Source: an uncultured Clostridia bacterium (GTDB lineage: Bacteria > Bacillota > Clostridia > UBA1381). Taken from it: a stretch of 23,214 bases of DNA. Positions 8,703 through 16,402 of the stretch are shown here, in pieces. Every line of letters begins with the position of its first letter. The first letter of the stretch is position 1. Where the stretch lies: the NCBI GenBank assembly GCA_934463455.1, contig CAKSJU010000027.1:1-23214 (forward strand), read 5' to 3'. The notes beneath the pieces were generated by a model, which searched no databases, was not told where the DNA came from, and worked only from the letters and a program-made list of their open reading frames with translations. The position numbers and the translations under genes are program-made.

Positions 8703-10927
8703 AAAGGTTATTATTTTTGCTGATATTTATACTTTCGGTATCGAGCGCGGCATTTGCCGCCGACCCTGTCATAACCGATGAATGTGCAAATTGGGATAAT
8801 GTTTTCGAGCATAGCGAATATTGGACGGTTAAGGAAAACGCTTTCGGAGACACATACGTTTTCGGAAGGCAGAGAGCGGCAATGACGACCTCAGTGCCCC
8901 AGTATATCACATACTATAATGAAAATTTCAAGAGTATAAAAATTCTTTACTGGTACAACAGTACGGCGGCAAAAAACGGAATAACGCTTTTTGTAAGTGA
9001 CGATAACCTAAATTGGAGTGAAATTACTCCCGAAAGAACAGAATGTACAAACGGAAGCTATACGGGTATGTGGCTTTATGCCGATATGACAGGCAAAAAA
9101 TATATAAAGCTGCAGATACCTAAAAATGTCGGGTTTACGGCGTGCGGCATAGGAGAGGTACAGCTTGAAGCTTTGGGCGAGTGCGATAATTATGTTGATG
9201 ATTTGTCGATAGGCGAGAGCTTTAAGGATGCCGGGCATCCGCAGCGCGAGAGCCTGGGTGCAAAGGTTGTAAACCAGAGCAGCAGCTTCACCGCTCAGAC
9301 AGGAGATTCGAATGTTGTTGCCGGATATGACAATGCGGTAAAGGATGCGGAAATTGTTTTTCGTACCGAACAGAACAAGGAAATGATAATAACTGCGTAT
9401 TTATGCGAGGGCGATTTATCGGAAAACACATTTAAAATAGAATATTCAGTGGACAGAATTTCGTGGACGGAGGGAAGCTTCACGTCAAATGACGCTCCGA
9501 ATGCCAAAAATGCTACCGGAGAGTCATATTACAAGTCAGTTATTAAATCGAAAACGCCGCCGGGTGCAAAATACATGAAGCTGACATGGATAAATTCCTT
9601 TTGGAACAAGCTTGTGGGCGAAGTGGAAATGCGGGATGTAAAAACGGCGCAATATGATGATTTTTCCGATTTGAAAAATATGATAGGCAAAAGCTTTTAC
9701 GTCACGAATACGACCGAGAACAATAAAAATGTTATGCGCAGAAAAAAATATTTTTCTGCCGAAAATGAATTTTCAAAAGATTCCGAAATCGTAAACAAGT
9801 ACGGCGAATATAACGAAAAGCAGTATGTTGAATATGCTGTGGACGAAAGCGTCGGGCGGAATTTAATGGCTCACATACTCTATAACGAAAGCAGATACGG
9901 CGCGTATCCGTTTAAGTTTTATTATCGTACCGAGGCGGGAGGAGAAAAATATACGCTTGAAGCCACACAGCAAAACGATACGGCTGTCGGCGAATACGGA
10001 GCTTCGGCATGCGTGGAGGGTATTCCGGCAAATGCCGTAAGCGTTGTTATAGAGTGGCCGGACGTAAATAATGAATTTATTTATTTAAGCGGCATTGAAT
10101 TTTATGACAATGATGAAGCGGTTGAGATAACGAAGCTTAAATATTACAGTGACAGAACAAAAATCACCCAAACTCCCGAGGCATATGGGGGAAAAACCAC
10201 CGTGACGGGAGTTATCAGTAATCCGTATTACGGAAAAACCTTAAATATACGCATGATTGCGGCTTTGTACGACAGTGACGGACGCATGATAAGCGCAAAA
10301 TCCAAGCTGCTGCCCGGCGGAGTTTCGCCGAGGTCGAAAAAAACCTTCAGCATGGAGGTTGACGATAAGTACGGAATTGCCAAAAAGCTCGGAGTATTTT
10401 TGTGGAACGGGATGACGCCTGTTTGCAGCAAGCTGACGGATGTCACTTATAAGCCGGAGGAATTTCCCGAAATAAGCGGAGAATTCACGGATGATTTTTC
10501 CGATTTTTCAAAAATGTACTCCTATCCTCAGGCTATGAGAATAGAAAAAAGAGAGGATATAACGGACGAAGAGGCTCTTGAAAAAGATGTTGGTGCGTTT
10601 GGAGACGCACTCCACAGACTGATGAGAATGTGGAGATTACCTCAATCGATAAAATACAATGTTGAAAATGCGAAAAGCGTTCGGGTTGAAGCGTTTCTTC
10701 TTGATAAAGAAGGAAATATAGAAATTTACGCAAGCAGCTTTGATGCGGATTATATCAAGCTGAATGTTTCGCAGGACGGGCCCACGGTATCAAATCGCAG
10801 CTGGTATAAGGTTGTATATTCGGCGGATAATCTGCCGGAGAATACCGATTTTATAAAAATAGTGATTGACAGCGATGACGGAGGTGCATGGACTCCCGCA
10901 CTGTCGAAGGTTACAATAAGTTATTAA
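8699..10927 (+). CDS. Secreted multi-module protein of unknown function (X modules plus Y domain)
   Basis: This is a 742-aa exported protein that starts with TTG. The TTG at 8699 overlaps the upstream TGA (TTGA), with GGAGGT (8687-8692) 6 bases before it, so translation is probably coupled. A longer frame from 8663 would lie inside the upstream gene and spoil the signal peptide. The signal peptide ends AFA at residue 20. Modules: X1 about 24-157 (VITDECANWDNVFEHSEYW, TACGIGEVQL), which matches the start of the 434-aa protein at 18129; X2 about 167-312; X3 about 317-470; a Y domain about 478-585 (GVFLWNGMTPV); and X4 about 594-742, which matches the end of the preceding 307-aa protein. There are no catalytic residues, SLH or sortase motif. 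A role in binding glycan or wall polymer is inferred from repeat architecture and neighbours. Confidence 0.8.
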   Translation: MKRLLFLLIFILSVSSAAFAADPVITDECANWDNVFEHSEYWTVKENAFGDTYVFGRQRAAMTTSVPQYITYYNENFKSIKILYWYNSTAAKNGITLFVSDDNLNWSEITPERTECTNGSYTGMWLYADMTGKKYIKLQIPKNVGFTACGIGEVQLEALGECDNYVDDLSIGESFKDAGHPQRESLGAKVVNQSSSFTAQTGDSNVVAGYDNAVKDAEIVFRTEQNKEMIITAYLCEGDLSENTFKIEYSVDRISWTEGSFTSNDAPNAKNATGESYYKSVIKSKTPPGAKYMKLTWINSFWNKLVGEVEMRDVKTAQYDDFSDLKNMIGKSFYVTNTTENNKNVMRRKKYFSAENEFSKDSEIVNKYGEYNEKQYVEYAVDESVGRNLMAHILYNESRYGAYPFKFYYRTEAGGEKYTLEATQQNDTAVGEYGASACVEGIPANAVSVVIEWPDVNNEFIYLSGIEFYDNDEAVEITKLKYYSDRTKITQTPEAYGGKTTVTGVISNPYYGKTLNIRMIAALYDSDGRMISAKSKLLPGGVSPRSKKTFSMEVDDKYGIAKKLGVFLWNGMTPVCSKLTDVTYKPEEFPEISGEFTDDFSDFSKMYSYPQAMRIEKREDITDEEALEKDVGAFGDALHRLMRMWRLPQSIKYNVENAKSVRVEAFLLDKEGNIEIYASSFDADYIKLNVSQDGPTVSNRSWYKVVYSADNLPENTDFIKIVIDSDDGGAWTPALSKVTISY

Positions 10928-10928
10928 T

Positions 10929-10948
10929 TTTTTCGGATAACCGAAAAA
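10929..10948 (+). terminator. Hairpin just after the 742-aa gene, weak terminator candidate
   Basis: TTTTTCGG (10929-10936) pairs with CCGAAAAA (10941-10948) around an ATAA loop. Outer A/T pairs extend it with one bulge. It begins one base after the stop at 10927. What follows is AT-rich but lacks a clean T-run, so termination may be partial. Confidence 0.5.
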
Positions 10949-10958
10949 TTAATATATA

Positions 10959-10985
10959 CTATACCCTTACAACAGCCAATGGAAG
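10959..10985 (+). repeat. 27-bp inverted repeat, left copy
   Basis: This copy starts CTATACCCTT and ends CCAATGGAAG. The reverse complement of 13654-13680 matches it at 25 of 27 positions, with differences at 10969 and 10975. The pair brackets the leader and the complete gene at 11315-13624. Similarity continues less exactly inward, where both copies become half of a local hairpin. Confidence 0.85.
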
Positions 10986-11003
10986 TGAGAGTTCCTTTCG
11001 TTG

Positions 11004-11044
11004 GCGGCGCAGGCGGAAAAATATTAAACGCCGCTTTTATTTTA
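11004..11044 (+). terminator. Terminator-like hairpin inside the leader (attenuator candidate)
   Basis: GCGGCG (11004-11009) pairs with CGCCGC (11029-11034), a six-bp all-GC stem with a 19-base loop, followed by TTTTATTTT (11035-11043). G11004 and C11005 also belong to the right arm of the upstream hairpin (10975-11005), so the two structures compete. The CGCTTT/AAAGCG pair at 11032-11049 is a further alternative. Confidence 0.45.
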
Positions 11045-11149
11045 AAGCGAGCCCTATATCGAGAATATTTTACACTTTGCGCCGAATGGACGTTCTGCAT
11101 GCTGCGAAGCGTCCGAAAGAGCATACCGCGTTCCGAAGCTGCAATAAAT

Positions 11150-11196
11150 TACAAAGGGGTACTCCTTTGTACGATATGTATTACATATCGTACAAA
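11150..11196 (+). promoter_or_regulatory. Two mutually exclusive hairpins in the leader
   Basis: TACAAAGG (11150-11157) pairs with CCTTTGTA (11164-11171). The segment 11166-11179 can instead pair perfectly over 14 bp with 11183-11196 around an ATT loop. The shared bases (11166-11171) mean only one can form. The downstream hairpin is not followed by a T-run, so it is not an obvious terminator. It could also be a double-stranded operator, since the 14-bp arms form a near-perfect palindrome. Confidence 0.6.
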
Positions 11197-11314
11197 AATT
11201 CCGACAGATACCCGCATGTGAAAATGTTTGCTTCGGAAGACGGTGCATCAGGTGAACACATAATAAAAACAACAGAGCAGGACTGCTCAAATCTATAAGA
11301 AGGAGAGATAAGAA

Positions 11315-13624
11315 ATGAAAAAATTACTGGCATTATTACTTTCCGCGGCAATGACAGTGTCGCTTGCCGCATTCCCTGCATCGGCACAAGAGCTTGATTA
11401 TGTTGATGAATTTACCGATAATCTTAACGTGGCGGCTAATGATTTTCTCAATACGGAAAATGAAAACTATATTTCGCAGCGTACGGGAATTTCACAGTTT
11501 ATTGAACAAGAGGCTATGGGCGGTACAATAGTTAATGCGTATCATCGTCCGGGCGGTAATCTTGATAAGGAGTCATACATTACATATCGAGTAAATCCGG
11601 GTTATGTATTGACTGTTGACGCTTATAACGCATCCGGATCACAATTGTCTGTATTGACCGCAAATTCACTTGAATCGGATTGGACAGATACCGGTGTAAG
11701 CGGCAGAAAATGCGAAAATTTGACCGACAGAAACGGCAATCCTTATGCGCATGAGTATTATCAGATTACCGTTCCCGATGGTATGTTCTATGCAAAAATA
11801 GCTATTCCGAGATGTGATAACGGAGAATTCGGCTCATGGCAGCTCGGAATAAGAAGCGTTTCGATGAAAGAAAAAGCAGGCTTTACAGATGACCTTTCGG
11901 GAGGTAGCGGTGCTGTTACCGCGGAAGCTTTTCTTACTTCGGAGCATCCCGAGCGCTACAGCATAGATACCGGAAACGGCGGTTTTGAAGCATATCCTTT
12001 ATATATCGGAAGAGCGTACGGAGGTCACGGCGGTTCTGTCGGAGTTTACTACAGAGTTATTCCGGGAATGATATTAAAAGTAAGAGGATATAACGGACAT
12101 GTAAAGGATATTCAGTTCACATTCGGCGGCTCGGCAGATGCGGCAAGCTGGCAGGATATTTCGGCACAAAAATACTGGACTGAGGGCAGTATATACGATT
12201 ATTATATAACCGTACCGGAAAATGTTAATTTTATTGCGGTAAATCTCCCGTCAACATATACAGACGGCACAAGTATAGAAGCAGGTGACAGATGGCAATG
12301 GGGTGTAATGAGTGTGTCACTGAGCGATGAAGGATATACTCCCGCTCCCGCAGAGTTCAGAGATGAACTGGACACGGATATTAACAATAACGGCTACAGC
12401 AACTTCACTGACAGCACAAAAGAAGGTTATGTCGCGAACAGACGCGGAGTCGGTGGTGCGATTGAGTACAGCCCGAGAGGAGGAACTACGGGAAACGTTT
12501 ACCAGAGACCGGGAGGCTATTGGGAGGCTGAAGCATATATAACATATGAAGTTACTCCCGGAAAGCTTGCTGTAATCGAATATTTCGGTGAGAATTTCTT
12601 GCCGGGAGATGTTATAAAAGTGAGAGTCTCTTCCAACGGAAAAGAATGGACGGAAATAGGAGGAAATAAGGTTGAGGGCAGCGACAGATGGTACAAGTAT
12701 ATTACGCTTCCCGAAAACGCATATTACATGAAGGTGAGCTTGCCCTATTATGGAGACTACTCGACAGAGGATTGGGAGGAGTTCAAAAAAGGTCAATGGA
12801 ATGTAGCTATCATGGCTGTAGAGGTAAGAGGAATTGAATTTGAAGATACTCTCGATACACCGGTTGCTTCTTTCCTTGACAAAACGGCAGCGGGATATGT
12901 CTCGCAGAGAGTTGCAATTGACGCAAGTCTGATAACTAAAGAGGAGGGCTTGTGGGGTTACGGTCATTGCTACGGCTGGAAAGATAACAGGCCGACAATA
13001 ACCTACAGCGTTTACCCGGGCTACACCTTCGGCGTTACAGCATATAATTTTAAAACAAATGTCAACGGCGATAATCAGGCGTATGAAAAGGCTCCGGCAA
13101 TAGAATTTTACGTAGACGGAAAATGGACAGCCGAAGAGCCTTATGTGAAGAATTTGGAGGACGTTGCCAGCGGAAACAATACCTATGCGTTCAATAAATA
13201 TTTAGCTGAGGTTCCCGCGGGAGCATATCAGGCAAGAGTAGTTATTCCTGCAATGGATACCGATGGTGATAACTGGAAATTCGGAATAGATACCGTTGCG
13301 CTTAACACCGAAGATTTCCCGCATGCAAGATATACGTGTACCAAGATCGTATCTGTTGAAGAAGGAGCATTTATTGTCAGCGGTGACATTACCAAAAAAT
13401 CCGGTGATGCGGAAACCGTTACGGTATATTTTGCAGGCTATGACGCACAAGGCAAGCTTCTCGGCGTTGATATGAGCGAGGCTCAGGAAATGACGGCAGG
13501 CGGATCACTGTTAAGTTATTATCTGATGCTTGATGAGGGAGCTGCTTCTTATAAGATGTTTGTTTGGAACAGTGACGGAAATCCGGTATTGAATGCAATT
13601 CCGGTAACTACGACAGCTGAGTAA
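11315..13624 (+). CDS. Secreted protein with four Z modules and a C-terminal Y domain
   Basis: This is a 769-aa exported protein with a signal peptide ending ASA at about residue 24. The rest is four tandem copies of the Z module also found in front of the secreted GH30: about 30-185, 188-337, 346-505 and 507-663. The copies share FxDxL near the start, YI/VxQR or VANRR, a tyrosine-rich RPGG turn, a YITYRVxPG strand, and an ending like WxxGIxSVS. The second copy is the most divergent. A Y domain (about 673-764; KMFVWNSDGNPV) closes the protein. There are no catalytic or anchoring motifs. Aromatic-rich repeats attached to a hydrolase in one protein and free in another suggest carbohydrate binding, but this is inference. 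The RBS AGGAG (11301-11305) is 9 bases before the ATG. It is the only gene between the two inverted 27-bp repeats and has the long structured leader. Confidence 0.82.
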   Translation: MKKLLALLLSAAMTVSLAAFPASAQELDYVDEFTDNLNVAANDFLNTENENYISQRTGISQFIEQEAMGGTIVNAYHRPGGNLDKESYITYRVNPGYVLTVDAYNASGSQLSVLTANSLESDWTDTGVSGRKCENLTDRNGNPYAHEYYQITVPDGMFYAKIAIPRCDNGEFGSWQLGIRSVSMKEKAGFTDDLSGGSGAVTAEAFLTSEHPERYSIDTGNGGFEAYPLYIGRAYGGHGGSVGVYYRVIPGMILKVRGYNGHVKDIQFTFGGSADAASWQDISAQKYWTEGSIYDYYITVPENVNFIAVNLPSTYTDGTSIEAGDRWQWGVMSVSLSDEGYTPAPAEFRDELDTDINNNGYSNFTDSTKEGYVANRRGVGGAIEYSPRGGTTGNVYQRPGGYWEAEAYITYEVTPGKLAVIEYFGENFLPGDVIKVRVSSNGKEWTEIGGNKVEGSDRWYKYITLPENAYYMKVSLPYYGDYSTEDWEEFKKGQWNVAIMAVEVRGIEFEDTLDTPVASFLDKTAAGYVSQRVAIDASLITKEEGLWGYGHCYGWKDNRPTITYSVYPGYTFGVTAYNFKTNVNGDNQAYEKAPAIEFYVDGKWTAEEPYVKNLEDVASGNNTYAFNKYLAEVPAGAYQARVVIPAMDTDGDNWKFGIDTVALNTEDFPHARYTCTKIVSVEEGAFIVSGDITKKSGDAETVTVYFAGYDAQGKLLGVDMSEAQEMTAGGSLLSYYLMLDEGAASYKMFVWNSDGNPVLNAIPVTTTAE

Positions 13625-13633
13625 AATTTAATA

Positions 13634-13668
13634 AACAACCGATGGAAGATTTTCTTCCATTGGTTGTT
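13634..13668 (+). terminator. Strong hairpin after the 769-aa gene
   Basis: A 15-bp stem (13634-13648 with 13654-13668, one G-U pair) closes an ATTTT loop, ten bases after the stop at 13624. On the + strand no T-run follows; on the - strand the stem is followed by TTATTAAATTTTA. It may stabilise the 3' end of the message or terminate inefficiently. Its right arm is the inner half of the 27-bp inverted repeat. Confidence 0.6.
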
Positions 13669-13680
13669 GCAAGGGTATAG
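13654..13680 (-). repeat. 27-bp inverted repeat, right copy
   Basis: The reverse complement reads CTATACCCTT, then a middle part, then CCAATGGAAG, matching 10959-10985 at 25 of 27 positions. Outer ends of the two copies point away from the enclosed gene. No target-site duplication is visible beside them. Confidence 0.85.
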
Positions 13681-13718
13681 CGACAAAAAAGGTATACGAT
13701 AATGAAAGGACTGGTCAA

Positions 13719-16388
13719 ATGAAAAAAATAATAGCGCTTTTGCTTGCGGCGGCAATGCTTGTTCCGAGCGCGGCTGCTGCAAAGGAAAGCCCGGAGGATG
13801 TATCGGAAAGATTATACAAACTGTATCTTATCGAGAATATGCCGGAAACAACGGAAAAAGAATTAACAAGAGCGGAAGCCGTGGGATATTTTCTATCTTT
13901 TTCGGGACTTGAAGCCGGCAAGGACACAGGCTCATATTCATTCAGCGATGTTGACAGAAAAAACTCAGCTGCGGCGGCTATTGAGCAGGCATATATGAAC
14001 GGCTTGGTAAACGGATATGATGACAACACTTTTCATCCCGACGATAATTTGACGGTTGCTCAGGCGGCGGTTGTATTTACAAATATTCTCGGATATAAAA
14101 AGACGGCGAATACAAGCGACTATCCGTACGGAGCAATGCAGACAGCAAGTGAAATCGGATTGACAAAGGATATGAGCGTAAATCCAAATGAGGATATAAC
14201 GCTCGGAGAATTTTTCAAAATGATGGATAACGCAAAGGATACTCCTCCTTTAAGGCTTGATTTGTCCAATCCCGAAAAGGGCGAGTATGTAGTCGACTCG
14301 GATAAGAGCCTGCTTTCGCAAAAACATAAAATATATTATGATGAGGGAATAATTACGGCTAATGAAGATACCTCGTTGACAGAAGCCTCCGGCAGAGAAA
14401 ATTCGGTTGTAATAAACGGAATTAATTACGAGCTAAGCGAAAGATGTACTTCGGAAAAAGACATGCTCGGCTGCAATGTGGAGTTTTATTACTACGAAAA
14501 CCGCGGCGACAGGGTTTTGCTTTGGGCAAATCCGACTTCAAAAAATACAATTCTCGAAATTGACGCGGAAAATATCACCAATTATAACAACAAAACATAT
14601 TACTATGTGAAGGATAAGGACTCGGGAAGAGAGTACAGAGCGAGGGTTTCGGAATATGCCGACGTTATTTACAACGGCGTTGTTGATTTGCACCCGGATA
14701 TATTCTTATCGGGTGAAAACAGATATATTCCGAACGAGGGAAGCGTCAGACTTATAGACAACGACGGAGACGGAAAATACGATGTTATAATTATCGAGAG
14801 TTATAAAACGATTTATACGGGCAGCGTATTTACCGATAATTATACAATAAGAGATAAATATACCGATACGGAATATTCGTTTGAGGAAGACGGCAATAAG
14901 AAAATCGAATATTACAAAGACGGAAAAAAAGCTGCATTTTCCGATATAGCTCCGGGCAATATTCTTTCGTATACCGAGAGCAAAACGGAAAATGAAACCG
15001 TACTTATAAGAGTATACATATCGGACAAAACCGTTGAGGGTACTGTTTCGGAAAAATATACCGAGGACGGAGCGGACTATATTGTAATAGACGGAACAGA
15101 ATATAAGCTGACAAGCTACGCAAAAACAAATGCAAAAATCAGCGTAAGAGATTCGGGAACGTTTTATCTTGACTACAAGGGAAATGTTGCCGCATGCAAA
15201 GCAATTTTCAAAACCGGACTGCAATACGGATATTTGATGAAAGCATATATAACAGACGGCGATGAGGAAAGAGTTACTCTTAAAATTCTGACGACCGAAG
15301 GAAAAATCCTTTTCTTCGACATGACGGAAAAATCACGCCTTAACGGTGAAAAAAGAACAAATGAGGATATTATCGACGCTCTTAAATACGGAGTGCATAA
15401 AACAACTCCTTACGCAAAGGTTGTAGGTCAGCCGATTAAATATGCTACAAACATATACGGAGAAATCACAAAGTTAATTACCAACATAAATACTCCGGGA
15501 GGCGCGGCAGAGGTTTTAAAGGAAAGAATAGTACCTTATGATTTGGACGATGAGGGAAAGACTTATTATCCCGGAGGCAGAAATATAGGTATGAAATACG
15601 GCGCTTCGGAGGACGCTGTTGTATTCAGAGTGCCGGACATTAATTCACAGCTTGCGGGAAAATGCTCGGACGAGGATTTTTCGGTTGAAGATATTACAAC
15701 ATACGCACATCAAAACGGCATGCGGTTTAACGGCTTTGACGCGGACGAAATGAGCTGTTGTTCATTGCTTTTGAGAATTGACATGCTCGGCTCGGACACT
15801 ATAGACGCGAAAACCGACAGTTATGCTATGGTGAACAGTGTGTCTAACGTATATGATGAACAAAAGGACGAAAATGTTACCAGATTGAATGTTCTTCGCG
15901 CAGGGGCTTCGGTAAATCTCGATATAAACGATAAAGTATCGATAATCGGTGCGTCTTCTGCGGGAGAGATAAAAAAAGGCAGCGTTGTTCAGTACAGTCT
16001 GCTTGATAACGGAAATGTGGGATGTTTAAAAATTGTAACAACGCCCGACAGCTTTCCCCCTTCCGACACATATGACGAGAACAGAACAAGAGAAAACGTA
16101 TATGTGAGAGGTCAGGTTCAGAAGAAGAACAGCAGTTCCATGATTATTTCGTATGAAAAAAGCGGAACGGATTATGTTCACAGCTATCCGGCAAGCAGCA
16201 ACAAAATGTGGTTTGTTTCGGTAACATCGGCACCGGTATATATCTTTGACAAATCAACCGGAAAGGTTAAAGTTACAAATAACATTTCGGAAATAAAAGA
16301 TTACGAGCATTACGGAGACGGTGCATCGCTTGTGATGGTTAATCTTACATATATGAATGTAATCAGCATATTTGCATACAACGAATAG
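13719..16388 (+). CDS. Surface protein with N-terminal SLH domains and long beta-rich region
   Basis: This is an 889-aa exported protein. The signal peptide (MKKIIALLLAAAMLVPSAAA) ends near residue 20. Three SLH-type repeats cover about 25-180; ELTRAEAVGYFLSFSGL has the full TRAE core, the second (VNGYDDNTFHPDDNLTVAQA) and third have diverged. These domains bind secondary wall polymers. The remaining 700 residues are beta-rich and lack any enzyme signature I recognise. A calcium-loop-like DNDGDGKYD sits at 347-355, followed by VIIIESY, a pattern seen in clostridial SLH proteins. A short repeat theme (VEGTVSEKYTEDGADYIVID) suggests stacked beta domains. It is probably an S-layer or surface-scaffold protein. 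The RBS AAAGGA (13705-13710) is 8 bases before the ATG. The next gene follows after 14 bases. Confidence 0.8.
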   Translation: MKKIIALLLAAAMLVPSAAAAKESPEDVSERLYKLYLIENMPETTEKELTRAEAVGYFLSFSGLEAGKDTGSYSFSDVDRKNSAAAAIEQAYMNGLVNGYDDNTFHPDDNLTVAQAAVVFTNILGYKKTANTSDYPYGAMQTASEIGLTKDMSVNPNEDITLGEFFKMMDNAKDTPPLRLDLSNPEKGEYVVDSDKSLLSQKHKIYYDEGIITANEDTSLTEASGRENSVVINGINYELSERCTSEKDMLGCNVEFYYYENRGDRVLLWANPTSKNTILEIDAENITNYNNKTYYYVKDKDSGREYRARVSEYADVIYNGVVDLHPDIFLSGENRYIPNEGSVRLIDNDGDGKYDVIIIESYKTIYTGSVFTDNYTIRDKYTDTEYSFEEDGNKKIEYYKDGKKAAFSDIAPGNILSYTESKTENETVLIRVYISDKTVEGTVSEKYTEDGADYIVIDGTEYKLTSYAKTNAKISVRDSGTFYLDYKGNVAACKAIFKTGLQYGYLMKAYITDGDEERVTLKILTTEGKILFFDMTEKSRLNGEKRTNEDIIDALKYGVHKTTPYAKVVGQPIKYATNIYGEITKLITNINTPGGAAEVLKERIVPYDLDDEGKTYYPGGRNIGMKYGASEDAVVFRVPDINSQLAGKCSDEDFSVEDITTYAHQNGMRFNGFDADEMSCCSLLLRIDMLGSDTIDAKTDSYAMVNSVSNVYDEQKDENVTRLNVLRAGASVNLDINDKVSIIGASSAGEIKKGSVVQYSLLDNGNVGCLKIVTTPDSFPPSDTYDENRTRENVYVRGQVQKKNSSSMIISYEKSGTDYVHSYPASSNKMWFVSVTSAPVYIFDKSTGKVKVTNNISEIKDYEHYGDGASLVMVNLTYMNVISIFAYNE

Positions 16389-16402
16389 GAGGCTTGAGCA
16401 AA

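Larger units (their letters stand above)
10950..11314 (+). promoter_or_regulatory. Long structured leader upstream of the 769-aa secreted protein
   Basis: This gap holds no credible gene: the frames across it translate to low-quality, Arg/Lys-rich peptides with no ribosome site. It does hold a chain of hairpins: GCCAA/TTGGC with GGAA/TTCC (10975-11005), GCGGCG/CGCCGC followed by a T-rich run (11004-11044), GGACG/CGTCC (11088-11114), TACAAAGG/CCTTTGTA (11150-11171), a 14-bp stem (11166-11196), and GAGCAG/CTGCTC (11275-11288). Several share an arm and cannot form together. A possible -10 TATACT lies at 10955-10960, without a convincing -35. I recognise no known riboswitch class. Most likely it is the 5' leader of the gene at 11315, but a separate non-coding RNA is possible. 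Confidence 0.55.

Noticed and set aside
10888..11298. 136-aa plus-strand open frame and smaller ones in the 10928-11314 gap
   Set aside because: They start inside the 742-aa gene or in hairpins, lack a ribosome site and have an Arg/Lys-rich, unstructured composition. The region is better explained as a structured leader.
10950..11314. Known riboswitch (c-di-GMP, TPP, cobalamin, glycine) in the leader
   Set aside because: I looked for the core motifs of these classes by eye and did not find them. This does not replace a covariance-model scan.
10959..13680. Insertion sequence or transposon bounded by the inverted repeats
   Set aside because: No transposase or recombinase is encoded inside, and no target-site duplication is visible. 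It is kept only as a finding about the repeats.
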